Source: Planctomycetota bacterium
GTDB taxonomy: Bacteria; Planctomycetota; Phycisphaerae; Phycisphaerales; SM1A02
Reading direction: 5' to 3'
DNA length: 34,800 nucleotides
NCBI GenBank assembly: GCA_003671075.1
Contig: QWPT01000002.1
Coordinates: 121,458 to 156,257 of the forward strand
Of the stretch, positions 1-8,223 are shown in pieces (within the stretch, counting starts at the first letter, position 1; every line of letters begins with the position of its first letter). The translations under genes and the position numbers were made by a program. Below the pieces are notes generated by a model that was not told the DNA's origin, ran no database searches, and was given only the letters and a program-made list of their open reading frames with translations.

Positions 1-424
1 TCGGCGTCGCGACTTCATCCGACATCGCTTCAAGCGTGACCGCTGTCATGACTTCCGTCTTTACATCTGCGCCGGGGATAATGGTGAAGTGGCTCTGCCC
101 AAGCCGCGCGAGCATCTCGTTGAGGATTTCGCGCAGCTCGGCGGTGGTGCGGGCGTTGGCCGCGCGTGGACGCAATTCATCGCGCACCGCATTCCAGTCG
201 ACGCCGTTGAGCGTCTGGTCGTAATGCTCGTCGCGCACCATCGTCCACGCCGCATCGAAAGTTTCGGCTGGGCGCACCGCAGGCGCGCGAGCGGCTGCGT
301 TGGACTTGGTGGTTGTCGTGCAGCCGCCGACCGTCGCGCCAGCGAGCAGCGCTGCCGCCGCCAATGTCAGTGACGCGAGGCGGCGCGGGGCGGCGTTCCT
401 TGCCTTAGACATGGCTTTAGACAT
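1..424 (-). CDS. S41-family peptidase lipoprotein, N-terminal part (runs off the left edge)
   Basis: The visible ~141 residues start with a basic stretch, a hydrophobic segment and a lipobox-like V-G-G-C, so an exported lipoprotein is likely. After an Ala-rich linker comes a segment (FDAAWTMVRDEHYD, then NGVDWNAVRDELRPRA and LARLGQSHFTIIP) that matches the N-terminal helical region preceding the PDZ and catalytic domains of tail-specific (C-terminal processing) proteases. The PDZ domain and Ser/Lys catalytic residues would lie beyond the left edge. The start is uncertain: ATG at 424 and ATG at 412 are both in frame within a 12-bp tandem duplication, and a further in-frame ATG at 493 would add a second hydrophobic stretch. 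I prefer 424 or 412 because they give a normal lipoprotein signal. No clear ribosome binding site is seen. Divergent from metH. Confidence 0.75.
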   Translation of the reverse strand, partial: MSKAMSKARNAAPRRLASLTLAAAALLAGATVGGCTTTTKSNAAARAPAVRPAETFDAAWTMVRDEHYDQTLNGVDWNAVRDELRPRAANARTTAELREILNEMLARLGQSHFTIIPGADVKTEVMTAVTLEAMSDEVATP

Positions 425-426
425 GG
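403..426. repeat. 12-bp tandem duplication containing two in-frame ATG codons
   Basis: Two copies, 403-414 and 415-426, differ at one base. Read on the minus strand each contains ATG-TCT-AA(A/G)-GC, giving M-S-K-A-M-S-K-A at the start of the S41 lipoprotein. Seen directly; the effect on initiation is inference. Confidence 0.85.
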
Positions 427-594
427 CGGCAGCGATAGCAGCGCCGAGGAGGCCAGCGATGGATAGGGAGTGGGCGCGGTGTCGTCGAAGCATGGGCGGA
501 GGAGGGCGGATGGTAGAGCCCGCGTCCCTTGCGCCCAATCACGCAATTGCGCGGCGCGCTAAAACTTTGGAGGAAATTTCCGGGCTTGCTTCAT

Positions 595-614
595 CCATTC
601 ATCCGGATGAATGG
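595..614. promoter_or_regulatory. Perfect 20-bp palindrome upstream of metH (candidate operator)
   Basis: The sequence CCATTCATCC is followed immediately by its reverse complement, giving a perfect two-fold symmetric site with no spacer. It lies between the divergent S41 peptidase and metH, 37 bp before the preferred metH start. A dimeric repressor site is the simplest reading. A short hairpin in the metH leader is possible, but a 10-bp stem with no loop is less natural. The regulator is not identified. Confidence 0.55.
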
Positions 615-651
615 TTGAATGCAACGGGCGATCGTCGTATCCTCCCGCCCC

Positions 652-3600
652 ATGCAGCGTTCCCTTCTGAAGGCACTCGAATCTCGCACCCTCGTTTTTG
701 ACGGCGGCATGGGCACGCAGATTCATGCGTGCGCAGACTGCAATCCCAGCGACTACCTCGGCCGCGACAACTGCACCGACATCCTTGTCCGCAGCCGCCC
801 CGACATCATTCAGCGCATTCACGAAGCTTACCTCGCCGTTGGCGCCGACATCGTTGAGACCGACACCTTCGGCGCCAACATCCTGGTGGGACGCGAGTTC
901 GACGAGGAGCTTGCTTCGTGGACCTTCGACCTCAACAAGCGCGCCGCCGAGGTTGCGCGCGCCGCTTGCGCCAAGTTTGAAACCAGCGATCGCGCGCGAT
1001 TCGCCATCGGCTCGATGGGGCCGGGAACCAAGCTGGTTTCGCTGGGGCAGACATCGTGGGACGAGATGCACGCCAGCTATTTCGAGCAGGCGCGCGGGCT
1101 GATTGCCGGCGGCATCGACGGGTTCATGATCGAGACATCGCAGGACCTTCTTCAGCAGAAGATCGCGATCAATGCCTGCATCGACGCGCTTCGCGAGGCT
1201 GGACTCACGCCCGAGGATCGCGCGATTTTCTCGAGCGTGACCATCGAAACCACCGGCACCATGCTGCTTGGCTCCGATATCGCGGCGGTGGTGAACGCGC
1301 TCAAGCCGTTTCCGATCGCGTCGCTGGGCCTCAATTGCGCGACTGGTCCCGTTGAGATGGCGGAGCATGTTGCCTACATCTCCCGCAACTGGGATCGCGC
1401 GATCAGCGTGCTGCCCAACGCTGGTCTGCCGATTCTTGTTGATGGACGCACGGAGTATCCGCTGCAGGCCAAGCCGTTCCGCGAGGCGATGCGGCGTTTC
1501 ATCGAGGAATTCAAGGTCAGTTCGATCGGCGGCTGCTGCGGCACCACGCCTGAGCACATTCGCGAACTGCGCACCATGGTCAATGACCTCGGTCTCGACC
1601 GCAAGCAATCCAAGCGCAGCATCACTGCGCAGGCGCCGGGTTCCTCGAGCCTCTATGGCTATGTGGAGTTTGTGCAGGAGAACTCGTTCCTCATTGTCGC
1701 CGAGCGCACCAACGCCAACGGATCGCGCAAATTCAAGCGTTTGCTCGACGAAAGCGACTTCGACGGACTGGTGTCGATGGCCCGCGAGGAGATCAAGGAT
1801 GGCGGGCAGGTGCTCGATGTGTGCGTGGACTTTGTTGGACGCAGCGGCCCGAAGGACATGGCCGAGGTGGCCGCGCGCTTCGTGCGTCAGGTGAACGCGC
1901 CGATCATGTTTGACTCGACCGACGCGCGCGTGATCGAGGAAGGTCTGCAGCGCCACGGCGGAAAAGCGATCGTCAACTCGATCAACCTCGAGGATGGCGA
2001 GGAGCGCATGAACCGCATTTGTCCGCTGCTGCGAAAGTACGGCGCCGCGTGCGTTGCGCTCACTATCGACGAGGATCACCAGGCGGGCATGGCTAAGACT
2101 TGCGCGCGCAAACTCGAGATCGCCTCGCGCATCCACGGGCTTTACACGAAGAAGTGGGGGCTGCCTGAAGAGGACATCCTTTTCGATCCGCTCACCTTCA
2201 CCATCGCCACCGGCAACGACGACGACCGTCGCCTCGGCCTAGAGACGCTCGACGGAATTGCCGCGATTTCGCGGGCGTTCCCGCGCTGCGGCATCATTCT
2301 CGGCCTCTCGAACATTTCCTTCGGCCTGAATCCTCCAGTGCGCACGGTGCTCAACAGCGTGTACTTGCATCATGCGCGCGCGCGTGGCCTGACTGCGGCG
2401 ATCGTGCATGCGTCGAAGATCTTGCCGAGGAACCGCATTCCCGCCGAGCATTGGGACGCGGCTGAATGGCTCATCTTCGATAAGCGCGGCGACGAGCGAC
2501 CTGCTGGGCAGCCGGAGAATTTCGATCCGCTGCTTCACTTCATCTCGCTGTTTCCTGATGGCATGGAAGACACCACCGAGAAGAAGACGCTCGCGGATTT
2601 GCCGATCGAAGAGCGTCTTGCGCAGCACATCATTGATGGCGAGCTGCGCGACCTCGACAAGAGTCTCACCGAGGCGATGAAGACCTATGCGCCGCTGACG
2701 ATCATCAACGATCATCTTCTCGGCGGTATGAAGGCCGTCGGCGAACTGTTCGGCTCGGGTCAGATGCAGCTGCCGTTCGTGCTGCAATCGGCCGCAGTGA
2801 TGAAAAAGGCCGTCTCGTTTCTTGAGCCGCACATGGAGAAGTCCGAAGCGGGCGCGTCGAAGAAGGCGAGCATCGTGCTTGCCACCGTCGCTGGCGATGT
2901 GCACGACATCGGCAAGAATCTCGTTGACATCATCCTCTCGAACAATGGCTTCGAGATCCACAACATCGGCATCAAGCAGCCGCTGCAGACCATCCTCGAC
3001 GCGTGGCGCCGCACGGGCGCCGACGCAATCGGCATGAGCGGGCTGCTGGTGAAATCGGTGGCGGTGATGGAGGAGAACCTCCACGAGATGAACCGCCTCG
3101 GCATCACGGTGCCGGTGATTCTCGGCGGTGCCGCGCTCACGCGCCACTATGCAGAAAGCCATTTGCGCAACATCTATAAGGGCCAGCTTTATTACGGCCG
3201 CGATGCGTTCGAGGGCATGTCGGTGTGCGACGCGCTTGCATCTAAGCAGCTCGCCACCATCGACGCCGAGATCGACGCGCGCCTTTCCAAGCGCGAGGAA
3301 GTCGACTCGAAGGTCGCCAAGGCGCGCGCGCTTGCTCGTGACAACACGCCGCCGGTTGAACTGATGTCGCGTTCGAGCGTGTCGACCACCGTCGAGATTC
3401 CTCAGTCGCCGTTCCTCGGCGACCGCGTTGTTGCGGACATCCCGCTCGAGCAGATCTATCCATACATCAATCAAGTCGCGCTCTTCCGCGGACAGTGGGG
3501 ATTCAAGAAGGGCGACATGAGCGATGCGCAGTACGAGAAGCATCTCGACGCCCATGCGCGCCCAGTGTTCGAGCGGCTTTCGCAGCAGTGCAAGCTGGAG

Positions 3601-4215
3601 AAGATCCTGCGCCCACAGGTGGTGTACGGTTACTACCCGGTGAATTCCGACGGCGACGATCTGGTGGTGTACGACCCGAAGCAGCAAGACCGCGAGATCG
3701 AGCGCTTCACTTTTCCGCGTCAGGGTTCGCGCGAGCGGCTCTGCATCGCCGACTTCTTCCGCCCGGTTTCGAGCGGCGTGAAGGATGTGCTCGGCCTGCA
3801 TTGCGTCACCGTCGGCGCCGAGGTCAGTCAGTGCGCCAAGCGGCTCTTCGAGGCCAACGAGTACACCGAATACCTTTATTTGCACGGGTTTGGCGTCGAA
3901 TGCGCCGAGGCGCTCGCCGAGATGTGGCACAAGCGCATGCGCGCCGAACTGGGCATCGGCAACGACGACAGCCCCGAGATCCGCAAGCTGTTCACGCAGA
4001 ACTACCGCGGTTCGCGTTACAGCTTCGGTTACCCGGCGTGCCCAGACATGAGCGACCAAGAGAAGCTCTTCCGTTTGTTGCGCCCTGAGCGCATCGGCTG
4101 CGAGCTCACGGAGAACTGGCAGATGGTTCCCGAGCAGTCGACCAGCGCGATCATCCTGCATCATCCCGAGGCGAAGTACTTCGCCGTTGAGAGTGCGGCG
4201 CGGGTGCAGGGTTGA
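652..4215 (+). CDS. metH: Cobalamin-dependent methionine synthase
   Basis: Transfers a methyl group from methyltetrahydrofolate to homocysteine through cobalamin, making methionine. All four modules are present in the usual order. The homocysteine/zinc domain spans about 1-320, with G-G-C-C-G at 293-297. The pterin-binding domain starts near 348 (IVAERTNANGS). The B12 cap and B12-binding domain carries D-V-H-D-I-G, with the lower-ligand His at 751. The C-terminal SAM-dependent reactivation domain has R-Y-S-F-G-Y-P-A-C-P at 1122-1131. At 1,187 residues it is close to the roughly 1,200 usual for the family and looks intact. The start at 652 (MQRSLLKALES) matches the usual N-terminus; an in-frame ATG at 619 would add 11 residues. 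A perfect palindrome at 595-614 may regulate it. The stop overlaps the next gene's start. Confidence 0.97.
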   Translation: MQRSLLKALESRTLVFDGGMGTQIHACADCNPSDYLGRDNCTDILVRSRPDIIQRIHEAYLAVGADIVETDTFGANILVGREFDEELASWTFDLNKRAAEVARAACAKFETSDRARFAIGSMGPGTKLVSLGQTSWDEMHASYFEQARGLIAGGIDGFMIETSQDLLQQKIAINACIDALREAGLTPEDRAIFSSVTIETTGTMLLGSDIAAVVNALKPFPIASLGLNCATGPVEMAEHVAYISRNWDRAISVLPNAGLPILVDGRTEYPLQAKPFREAMRRFIEEFKVSSIGGCCGTTPEHIRELRTMVNDLGLDRKQSKRSITAQAPGSSSLYGYVEFVQENSFLIVAERTNANGSRKFKRLLDESDFDGLVSMAREEIKDGGQVLDVCVDFVGRSGPKDMAEVAARFVRQVNAPIMFDSTDARVIEEGLQRHGGKAIVNSINLEDGEERMNRICPLLRKYGAACVALTIDEDHQAGMAKTCARKLEIASRIHGLYTKKWGLPEEDILFDPLTFTIATGNDDDRRLGLETLDGIAAISRAFPRCGIILGLSNISFGLNPPVRTVLNSVYLHHARARGLTAAIVHASKILPRNRIPAEHWDAAEWLIFDKRGDERPAGQPENFDPLLHFISLFPDGMEDTTEKKTLADLPIEERLAQHIIDGELRDLDKSLTEAMKTYAPLTIINDHLLGGMKAVGELFGSGQMQLPFVLQSAAVMKKAVSFLEPHMEKSEAGASKKASIVLATVAGDVHDIGKNLVDIILSNNGFEIHNIGIKQPLQTILDAWRRTGADAIGMSGLLVKSVAVMEENLHEMNRLGITVPVILGGAALTRHYAESHLRNIYKGQLYYGRDAFEGMSVCDALASKQLATIDAEIDARLSKREEVDSKVAKARALARDNTPPVELMSRSSVSTTVEIPQSPFLGDRVVADIPLEQIYPYINQVALFRGQWGFKKGDMSDAQYEKHLDAHARPVFERLSQQCKLEKILRPQVVYGYYPVNSDGDDLVVYDPKQQDREIERFTFPRQGSRERLCIADFFRPVSSGVKDVLGLHCVTVGAEVSQCAKRLFEANEYTEYLYLHGFGVECAEALAEMWHKRMRAELGIGNDDSPEIRKLFTQNYRGSRYSFGYPACPDMSDQEKLFRLLRPERIGCELTENWQMVPEQSTSAIILHHPEAKYFAVESAARVQG

Positions 4216-5255
4216 CGCTCGACACCAACCACTCCGCGGCGCATCGGCCAAGCGCGTTGCGGGTCGTCATAGCGTTCGGCACGGTCTACCTCGTCTGGGG
4301 CTCGACCTACCTCGCGATCAAGTTGGTGTCGCAACACGGCGCGTTCGTGTTGGCGGGTTCGCGCTTCTTGTGCGCGGCGATCCTGCTGTTTGCCATCGCC
4401 TGTTGGCAAGGAGCGGTGCGGCGCAGCGATTTTACCGTGAAATCGTGGTCGAACGCGGCAGTGGTCGGATGTTGTCTCATGCTGATCGGCAACGGCGGCG
4501 TTGCGATCGCGACCAACACGGTCGACTCTGGTGTCGTCGCGCTCATGACCGCGATCACGCCGCTCTGGCTCGTTGGACTTGACCGCATCGTTCACAAATC
4601 CCATCGCCCAACCAAGACGGTTTGGATTGGGATTGCGCTGGGAATCTGCGGCATCGTGGTGCTCAAGGCCGACATGCTTCTTCCCGCAGGATTGGCTGCT
4701 ACCTCAACTGCTGCTTCAAGCTCAACCACGACTGCAACTACGGCTGCGGTGTCGACCGCGGTTTCGAGCGTGGGCATCGTGACCATGATTGTGGCGACCT
4801 TTGGCTGGGCGCTTGGAAGCGTGTGGTCGAAGCGGCCAGGCGGCGCGCATTCACCGCTCGTTGCAACGGCGATGCAGATGCTCGTTGGCGGCGTGGCGAT
4901 GCTCATCGCGAGCGTTCCCAAGGAACTCGCCTTTCACGACGAGTGGTCGCTGCTGCGATCTTCGCCGCCCGATTTCATCACCTGGATGCAGTGGTCGTAC
5001 CTCGTTGTGTTTGGCTCGTTGTGCGGTTTTACCGCGTATATCTGGCTATTGCGCCATCAGCCCGCCTCGCGGGTTGCGACCTACGCGTATGTGAACCCGC
5101 TGGTTGCGATCTTGGTTGGATGGATTTTCATCGGCGAATCCATCGGTTCGCGCACCATCTTGGCGGCGGCGTTGATGCTCGGCGGCGTCGCGGTGATCCA
5201 AGTTTCCAACGCGCGAAAGATGCTGTTTACTCGCGCGCCGATCGCGGCGGAGTAA
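4212..5255 (+). CDS. EamA/DMT-superfamily transporter
   Basis: A 347-residue inner-membrane protein with about ten hydrophobic helices in two EamA halves. The first starts with the typical VYLVWGSTYLAIKL; the second follows a linker and includes FGSLCGFTAYIWLLRH and PLVAILVGWIFIGE. Members export amino acids or other small metabolites, but the substrate cannot be read from sequence. The TTG start overlaps the metH TGA (TTGA, 4212-4215), so translational coupling with metH is likely. That makes a methionine-related or other amino-acid exporter a reasonable guess, and only a guess. The linker between the halves, about residues 156-185, is unusually rich in Ala, Ser and Thr. Confidence 0.88.
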   Translation: MTLDTNHSAAHRPSALRVVIAFGTVYLVWGSTYLAIKLVSQHGAFVLAGSRFLCAAILLFAIACWQGAVRRSDFTVKSWSNAAVVGCCLMLIGNGGVAIATNTVDSGVVALMTAITPLWLVGLDRIVHKSHRPTKTVWIGIALGICGIVVLKADMLLPAGLAATSTAASSSTTTATTAAVSTAVSSVGIVTMIVATFGWALGSVWSKRPGGAHSPLVATAMQMLVGGVAMLIASVPKELAFHDEWSLLRSSPPDFITWMQWSYLVVFGSLCGFTAYIWLLRHQPASRVATYAYVNPLVAILVGWIFIGESIGSRTILAAALMLGGVAVIQVSNARKMLFTRAPIAAE

Positions 5256-5266
5256 CGGGCGCTGGT

Positions 5267-5692
5267 TCAGAACAGCGCCTTGATCGAAGCCATGGTGGGA
5301 AGCGCCAGCCACATCCAAAAGTAGAGCCACGCGATTGCGTAACGCTTCCAGAACCAATGGTCGTCGTGATTGATAAAGCGCCAGCCGGTTGGGCCAAAGG
5401 TGCTCCAGTTCGCGAGCGGGAAGGTCAAGCGGTCGATTATTCCGTAGAGGCCGCCGGTCAAAAAGCCGAGCACAGCAATGACGAGCGTGAGCATCGCGCC
5501 CATGGCGGACGCGGCCTTTATGTAGAGAAAGAACATTTCGCGCGTCTGCAGGCTAAGCGCCGCCTCGAGCGCGATGAGCGGTGTTCCAACCAAAATAATA
5601 ATGAGCGCGTGCTTGCGATCGTTCGTGGATCGGCGGCGGGGCGGTTCCGGCAGCGGGTCGTACTTGAGGAGTGTCTGGCGGTCGATTGTCAC
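5267..5692 (-). CDS. Small integral membrane protein, unknown function
   Basis: About 141 residues with a short cytosolic-looking N-terminus (TIDRQTLLKYDPLPEPP), a basic patch and then three or four hydrophobic segments (HALIIILVGTPLIALEA; a long one from MFFLYIKAAS to GLYGII; YAIAWLYFWMWLALP). I do not recognise the family. The GTG start at 5692 is chosen because the sequence upstream of it looks non-coding. An ATG at 5740 is in frame and would add 16 residues, placing its start codon inside a palindrome shared with the divergent gene at 5747. It converges on the EamA gene with an 11-bp gap. Confidence 0.6.
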   Translation of the reverse strand: MTIDRQTLLKYDPLPEPPRRRSTNDRKHALIIILVGTPLIALEAALSLQTREMFFLYIKAASAMGAMLTLVIAVLGFLTGGLYGIIDRLTFPLANWSTFGPTGWRFINHDDHWFWKRYAIAWLYFWMWLALPTMASIKALF

Positions 5693-5735
5693 AGTAGCCG
5701 CGCAGCCTAGCGGCAAATCTGCCTCGGATCGCGTT

Positions 5736-5751
5736 AGCATGGATCCATGCT
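5736..5751. promoter_or_regulatory. 16-bp perfect palindrome spanning the start codon at 5747
   Basis: AGCATGGATCCATGCT is perfectly self-complementary and contains the ATG (5747-5749) of the plus-strand oxidoreductase and, mirror-imaged, an ATG (5740-5738) on the minus strand. The symmetry extends imperfectly to about 15 bp per arm, so both strands would begin M-L-T-R. It could be an operator overlapping the start or a by-product of an inverted duplication. Confidence 0.5.
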
Positions 5752-7174
5752 TACCCGCCGAGACATGATCAGGACTGCCGCGGCTACTGCCGGTGGCGTC
5801 GCCGCTTCCTCGCTGTTCACCGCGCATGCATTCGGGCTCGCCACGCCCGCGCCTAAAGCGCGCCCAGCGTTCCGCGGCAAACTTGGAAAGCTCCAAATCC
5901 TGCAGGTTGGCGTGGGCGGCAGCATCGCGCCTGCCGATCGCAGCGAACTCAAGGCTCACCCCGATGTGGTGTTCTCAGGTCTGTGTGATGTCGATAGCGA
6001 TGCACTCGCTTCGGTATCGCAGGAGCATCCCGAGGCCTTCACCTGCCGCGATTTTCGCGAGGCGTTTGACAAGCACGCCGACAAGTTCGACGCGGTGGTC
6101 GTCTGCACACCCGACCACAATCACGCGCTCGTCGATCTGTGGGCGTTGCGGGCAAACAAGCATGTCTACGGGCAAAAGCCGCTGGTTCAGCAACTGAGCG
6201 AGGTCGTTGCTATCGAGAAGGCGATCGCCGCGCGTCCGAAGTTGGTCACGCAAACCGGTAATCAGCGCATGGGTGCCGAAGGTCGGCAGTACGCCGTCGA
6301 CATCCTCAAGAAGGGCCTGCTCGGCAAGGCGCTCGAGGCGCATGTGTGGATCGGCGGTCCTGGCGAGGGAACCGATGGTTACTTCTGGTACGGCGGTCTG
6401 AAGGATCCGATCCAGCCGCCAGCAAACATCGACTGGCCGCTTTGGCTCGGCGCCGCGCAGGACGCGCCATGTCGTCCCGGGCTCATCAGCCTGCAGTGGC
6501 GTTCATCGTGGGACTACGGCACTGGCCAGCTCGGCGACTGGTGCACGCACCTGCTCGACATCCTCTACTTCTCCTACGACTTGCCCTCGCCGATGTCGGT
6601 GCAGGCGCACACGCTCAATCCGAGTGACTTCTATCACGCGCGCGGAGTGATGTCGACGCTGACATACGATGTCTCCAAGCAGCCGAATCGCGCGATGTTT
6701 GCCAAGGATCGTTTCGTCGTGCATTACGGCGACCAGAGCCAGGCGCCCTCGCGCGCCGAACTTGGCCTTCCGCCTGGAAAATTCTGGGGTTCGGCGACGC
6801 TCATCGTTTGCGAGCACGGCGTCATTGCCGTCGAGCCAGGCGGAGCCATCGAGCTCTTCATCGAGGGCAAGCCCGTCGATTTCAAAACGCTTCCCGGCGT
6901 AGGCAAGATCACCGCGCGCAATCACTGGCATTCGTGGGTCGACAACATCCTCGGCCAGACCACCAAGTCCGACGGCTTCGTGCAGACGCCGTTCCACTAC
7001 TCGGTTCGGATCGCCGAAGCGGGGCTTCTCTGCGCCAAGGCCGCGCGCTTCCCGCAAACCGAACTGCTCTGGGATAAGTCGAAGCTCGCCTTCACCAACC
7101 ACGACGAGGCGACCAAGACCATTGTCACGCGCGAGTACCGCAAGGGATTCGAACTGCCGACGGTCATCGCATGA
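5747..7174 (+). CDS. Tat-exported Gfo/Idh/MocA-family oxidoreductase
   Basis: A 475-residue NAD(P)-dependent oxidoreductase of the family acting on sugars, inositols and sugar acids. The N-terminus (LTRRDMIRTAAATAGGVAA) is a twin-arginine signal, so the folded enzyme is probably exported with its cofactor, as in many planctomycete homologues. The nucleotide-binding fold starts near residue 45 (LQILQVGVGG) and continues with FSGLCDVDSDAL and VVVCTPDHNHALVDLWAL. The E-K-P motif of the family appears as Q-K-P (143-145), a variant I recall from planctomycete members. The C-terminal dimerisation/substrate domain includes WRSSWDYGTGQLGDWCTHLLD and NHWHSWVDNILG. The substrate cannot be assigned. The gene lies 17 bp before the methyltransferase on the same strand. 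Confidence 0.92.
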   Translation: MLTRRDMIRTAAATAGGVAASSLFTAHAFGLATPAPKARPAFRGKLGKLQILQVGVGGSIAPADRSELKAHPDVVFSGLCDVDSDALASVSQEHPEAFTCRDFREAFDKHADKFDAVVVCTPDHNHALVDLWALRANKHVYGQKPLVQQLSEVVAIEKAIAARPKLVTQTGNQRMGAEGRQYAVDILKKGLLGKALEAHVWIGGPGEGTDGYFWYGGLKDPIQPPANIDWPLWLGAAQDAPCRPGLISLQWRSSWDYGTGQLGDWCTHLLDILYFSYDLPSPMSVQAHTLNPSDFYHARGVMSTLTYDVSKQPNRAMFAKDRFVVHYGDQSQAPSRAELGLPPGKFWGSATLIVCEHGVIAVEPGGAIELFIEGKPVDFKTLPGVGKITARNHWHSWVDNILGQTTKSDGFVQTPFHYSVRIAEAGLLCAKAARFPQTELLWDKSKLAFTNHDEATKTIVTREYRKGFELPTVIA

Positions 7175-7191
7175 AGTTGGTCGACTGATCC

Positions 7192-8223
7192 ATGCTCGCC
7201 GATCGCCTCGACAACCGCATGCGCCATGTCTCGAAATGGGCGCGAAAGCAGGGAATCTCCTGCTTTCGTCTCTATGAGAAAGACATTCCCGATTTCCCGA
7301 TGATCGTGGACTGGTATGGCTCGCCCGCAAGTGAAGGCGGGGGCGACGCGGTCGCGTGGTTCTTTCATCGCACCAAGGACGACACTTTCGAGCGCGACTG
7401 TGAGTATCGCGCCGCCGCCGAGGCGGAGATTCTCGCTGGTCTGGGCATCACCCGCGATCGGCTGTTCATCAAGCAGCGTGGTCGCCAGCGTTCGGAAGAG
7501 GGCGGCCGCGATCAGTATGAACGCGTTGATTCGCGCGCATGCGGAAGGATCGTTCACGAGCATGGTTTGCGCTTCGAGATCAACCTCTCCGACTACCTCG
7601 ATGTCGGTCTGTTCCTCGATCACCGTCCCACCCGCCTTTCCGTCCAGCAGCGCGCGGCGGGCAAGCGCGTGCTCAACCTGTTTGCGTACACCGGCGCGTT
7701 CAGCGTGCACGCGCGCGCGGGCGGTGCCGCCAAGACAACCACGCTCGACATGTCGAAGACCTACCTCGATTGGTACGAGCGCAACCTCGCGCTGAACAAC
7801 TTCGAGGTGAACTCCGATCACCGAGCGATTCACGCCGATTGTTTGCAGTGGCTCGAGGCCGGTCCGACCGGCGGCGAGCTCTACGACATCGTGGTGTGCG
7901 ATCCGCCCACATTCTCCAACTCCAAGCGCATGAAGGCAGACAGTTTCGCCATCGACCGCGACTATCCCGATCTCTTGCGCTCCATCGCGCGTTTCGTTGC
8001 GCCGGGTGGCGAGGTGTTTTTCTCGACGAATTCGCGCAGTTTTGAGTTGGATCTTGCGCATGTTCCTGCAAATTTCGGCGCGCACGAAATCAGCCATCGC
8101 TCGGTTCCCGAGGACTTTCGCAATCGGAAGATCCATCGATGCTGGCGATTGGCCGAGGGATGGAAACCCAAGGAACGCAGCTCGGACAAGAAGGCTGCGA
8201 ATCCCGATACTCTTCCCGAGTGA
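7192..8223 (+). CDS. RlmK/RlmI-like class I SAM-dependent rRNA methyltransferase
   Basis: A 343-residue protein resembling the C-terminal (RlmK) half of the fused 23S rRNA methyltransferase RlmKL, here standing alone. Visible signatures are the N-terminal RNA-facing region (MLADRLDNRMRHVSKWARKQ), a SAM-binding motif near 161-170 (LNLFAYTGAFSVHA), an acidic motif II (TTLDMSKTYLDWYERN) and the catalytic-site motif DPPTFSNSKRM near 237, which is characteristic of RlmK. In E. coli the RlmK half makes m7G in 23S rRNA; the same target is inferred here. The lack of an RlmL/THUMP half is common outside Gammaproteobacteria. Its stop overlaps the following regulator's GTG start (GTGA). Confidence 0.85.
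   Translation: MLADRLDNRMRHVSKWARKQGISCFRLYEKDIPDFPMIVDWYGSPASEGGGDAVAWFFHRTKDDTFERDCEYRAAAEAEILAGLGITRDRLFIKQRGRQRSEEGGRDQYERVDSRACGRIVHEHGLRFEINLSDYLDVGLFLDHRPTRLSVQQRAAGKRVLNLFAYTGAFSVHARAGGAAKTTTLDMSKTYLDWYERNLALNNFEVNSDHRAIHADCLQWLEAGPTGGELYDIVVCDPPTFSNSKRMKADSFAIDRDYPDLLRSIARFVAPGGEVFFSTNSRSFELDLAHVPANFGAHEISHRSVPEDFRNRKIHRCWRLAEGWKPKERSSDKKAANPDTLPE

Noticed and set aside
559-4251. Long minus-strand frames (525 and 670 codons) opposite metH
   Set aside because: They are antisense to a clear methionine synthase, have no motifs and arise from the high-GC codon pattern.
8139-8219. Upstream ATG start for the HD-GYP regulator
   Set aside because: It would overlap the methyltransferase by 85 bp; GTG at 8220 gives a typical GTGA coupling just before the REC domain.
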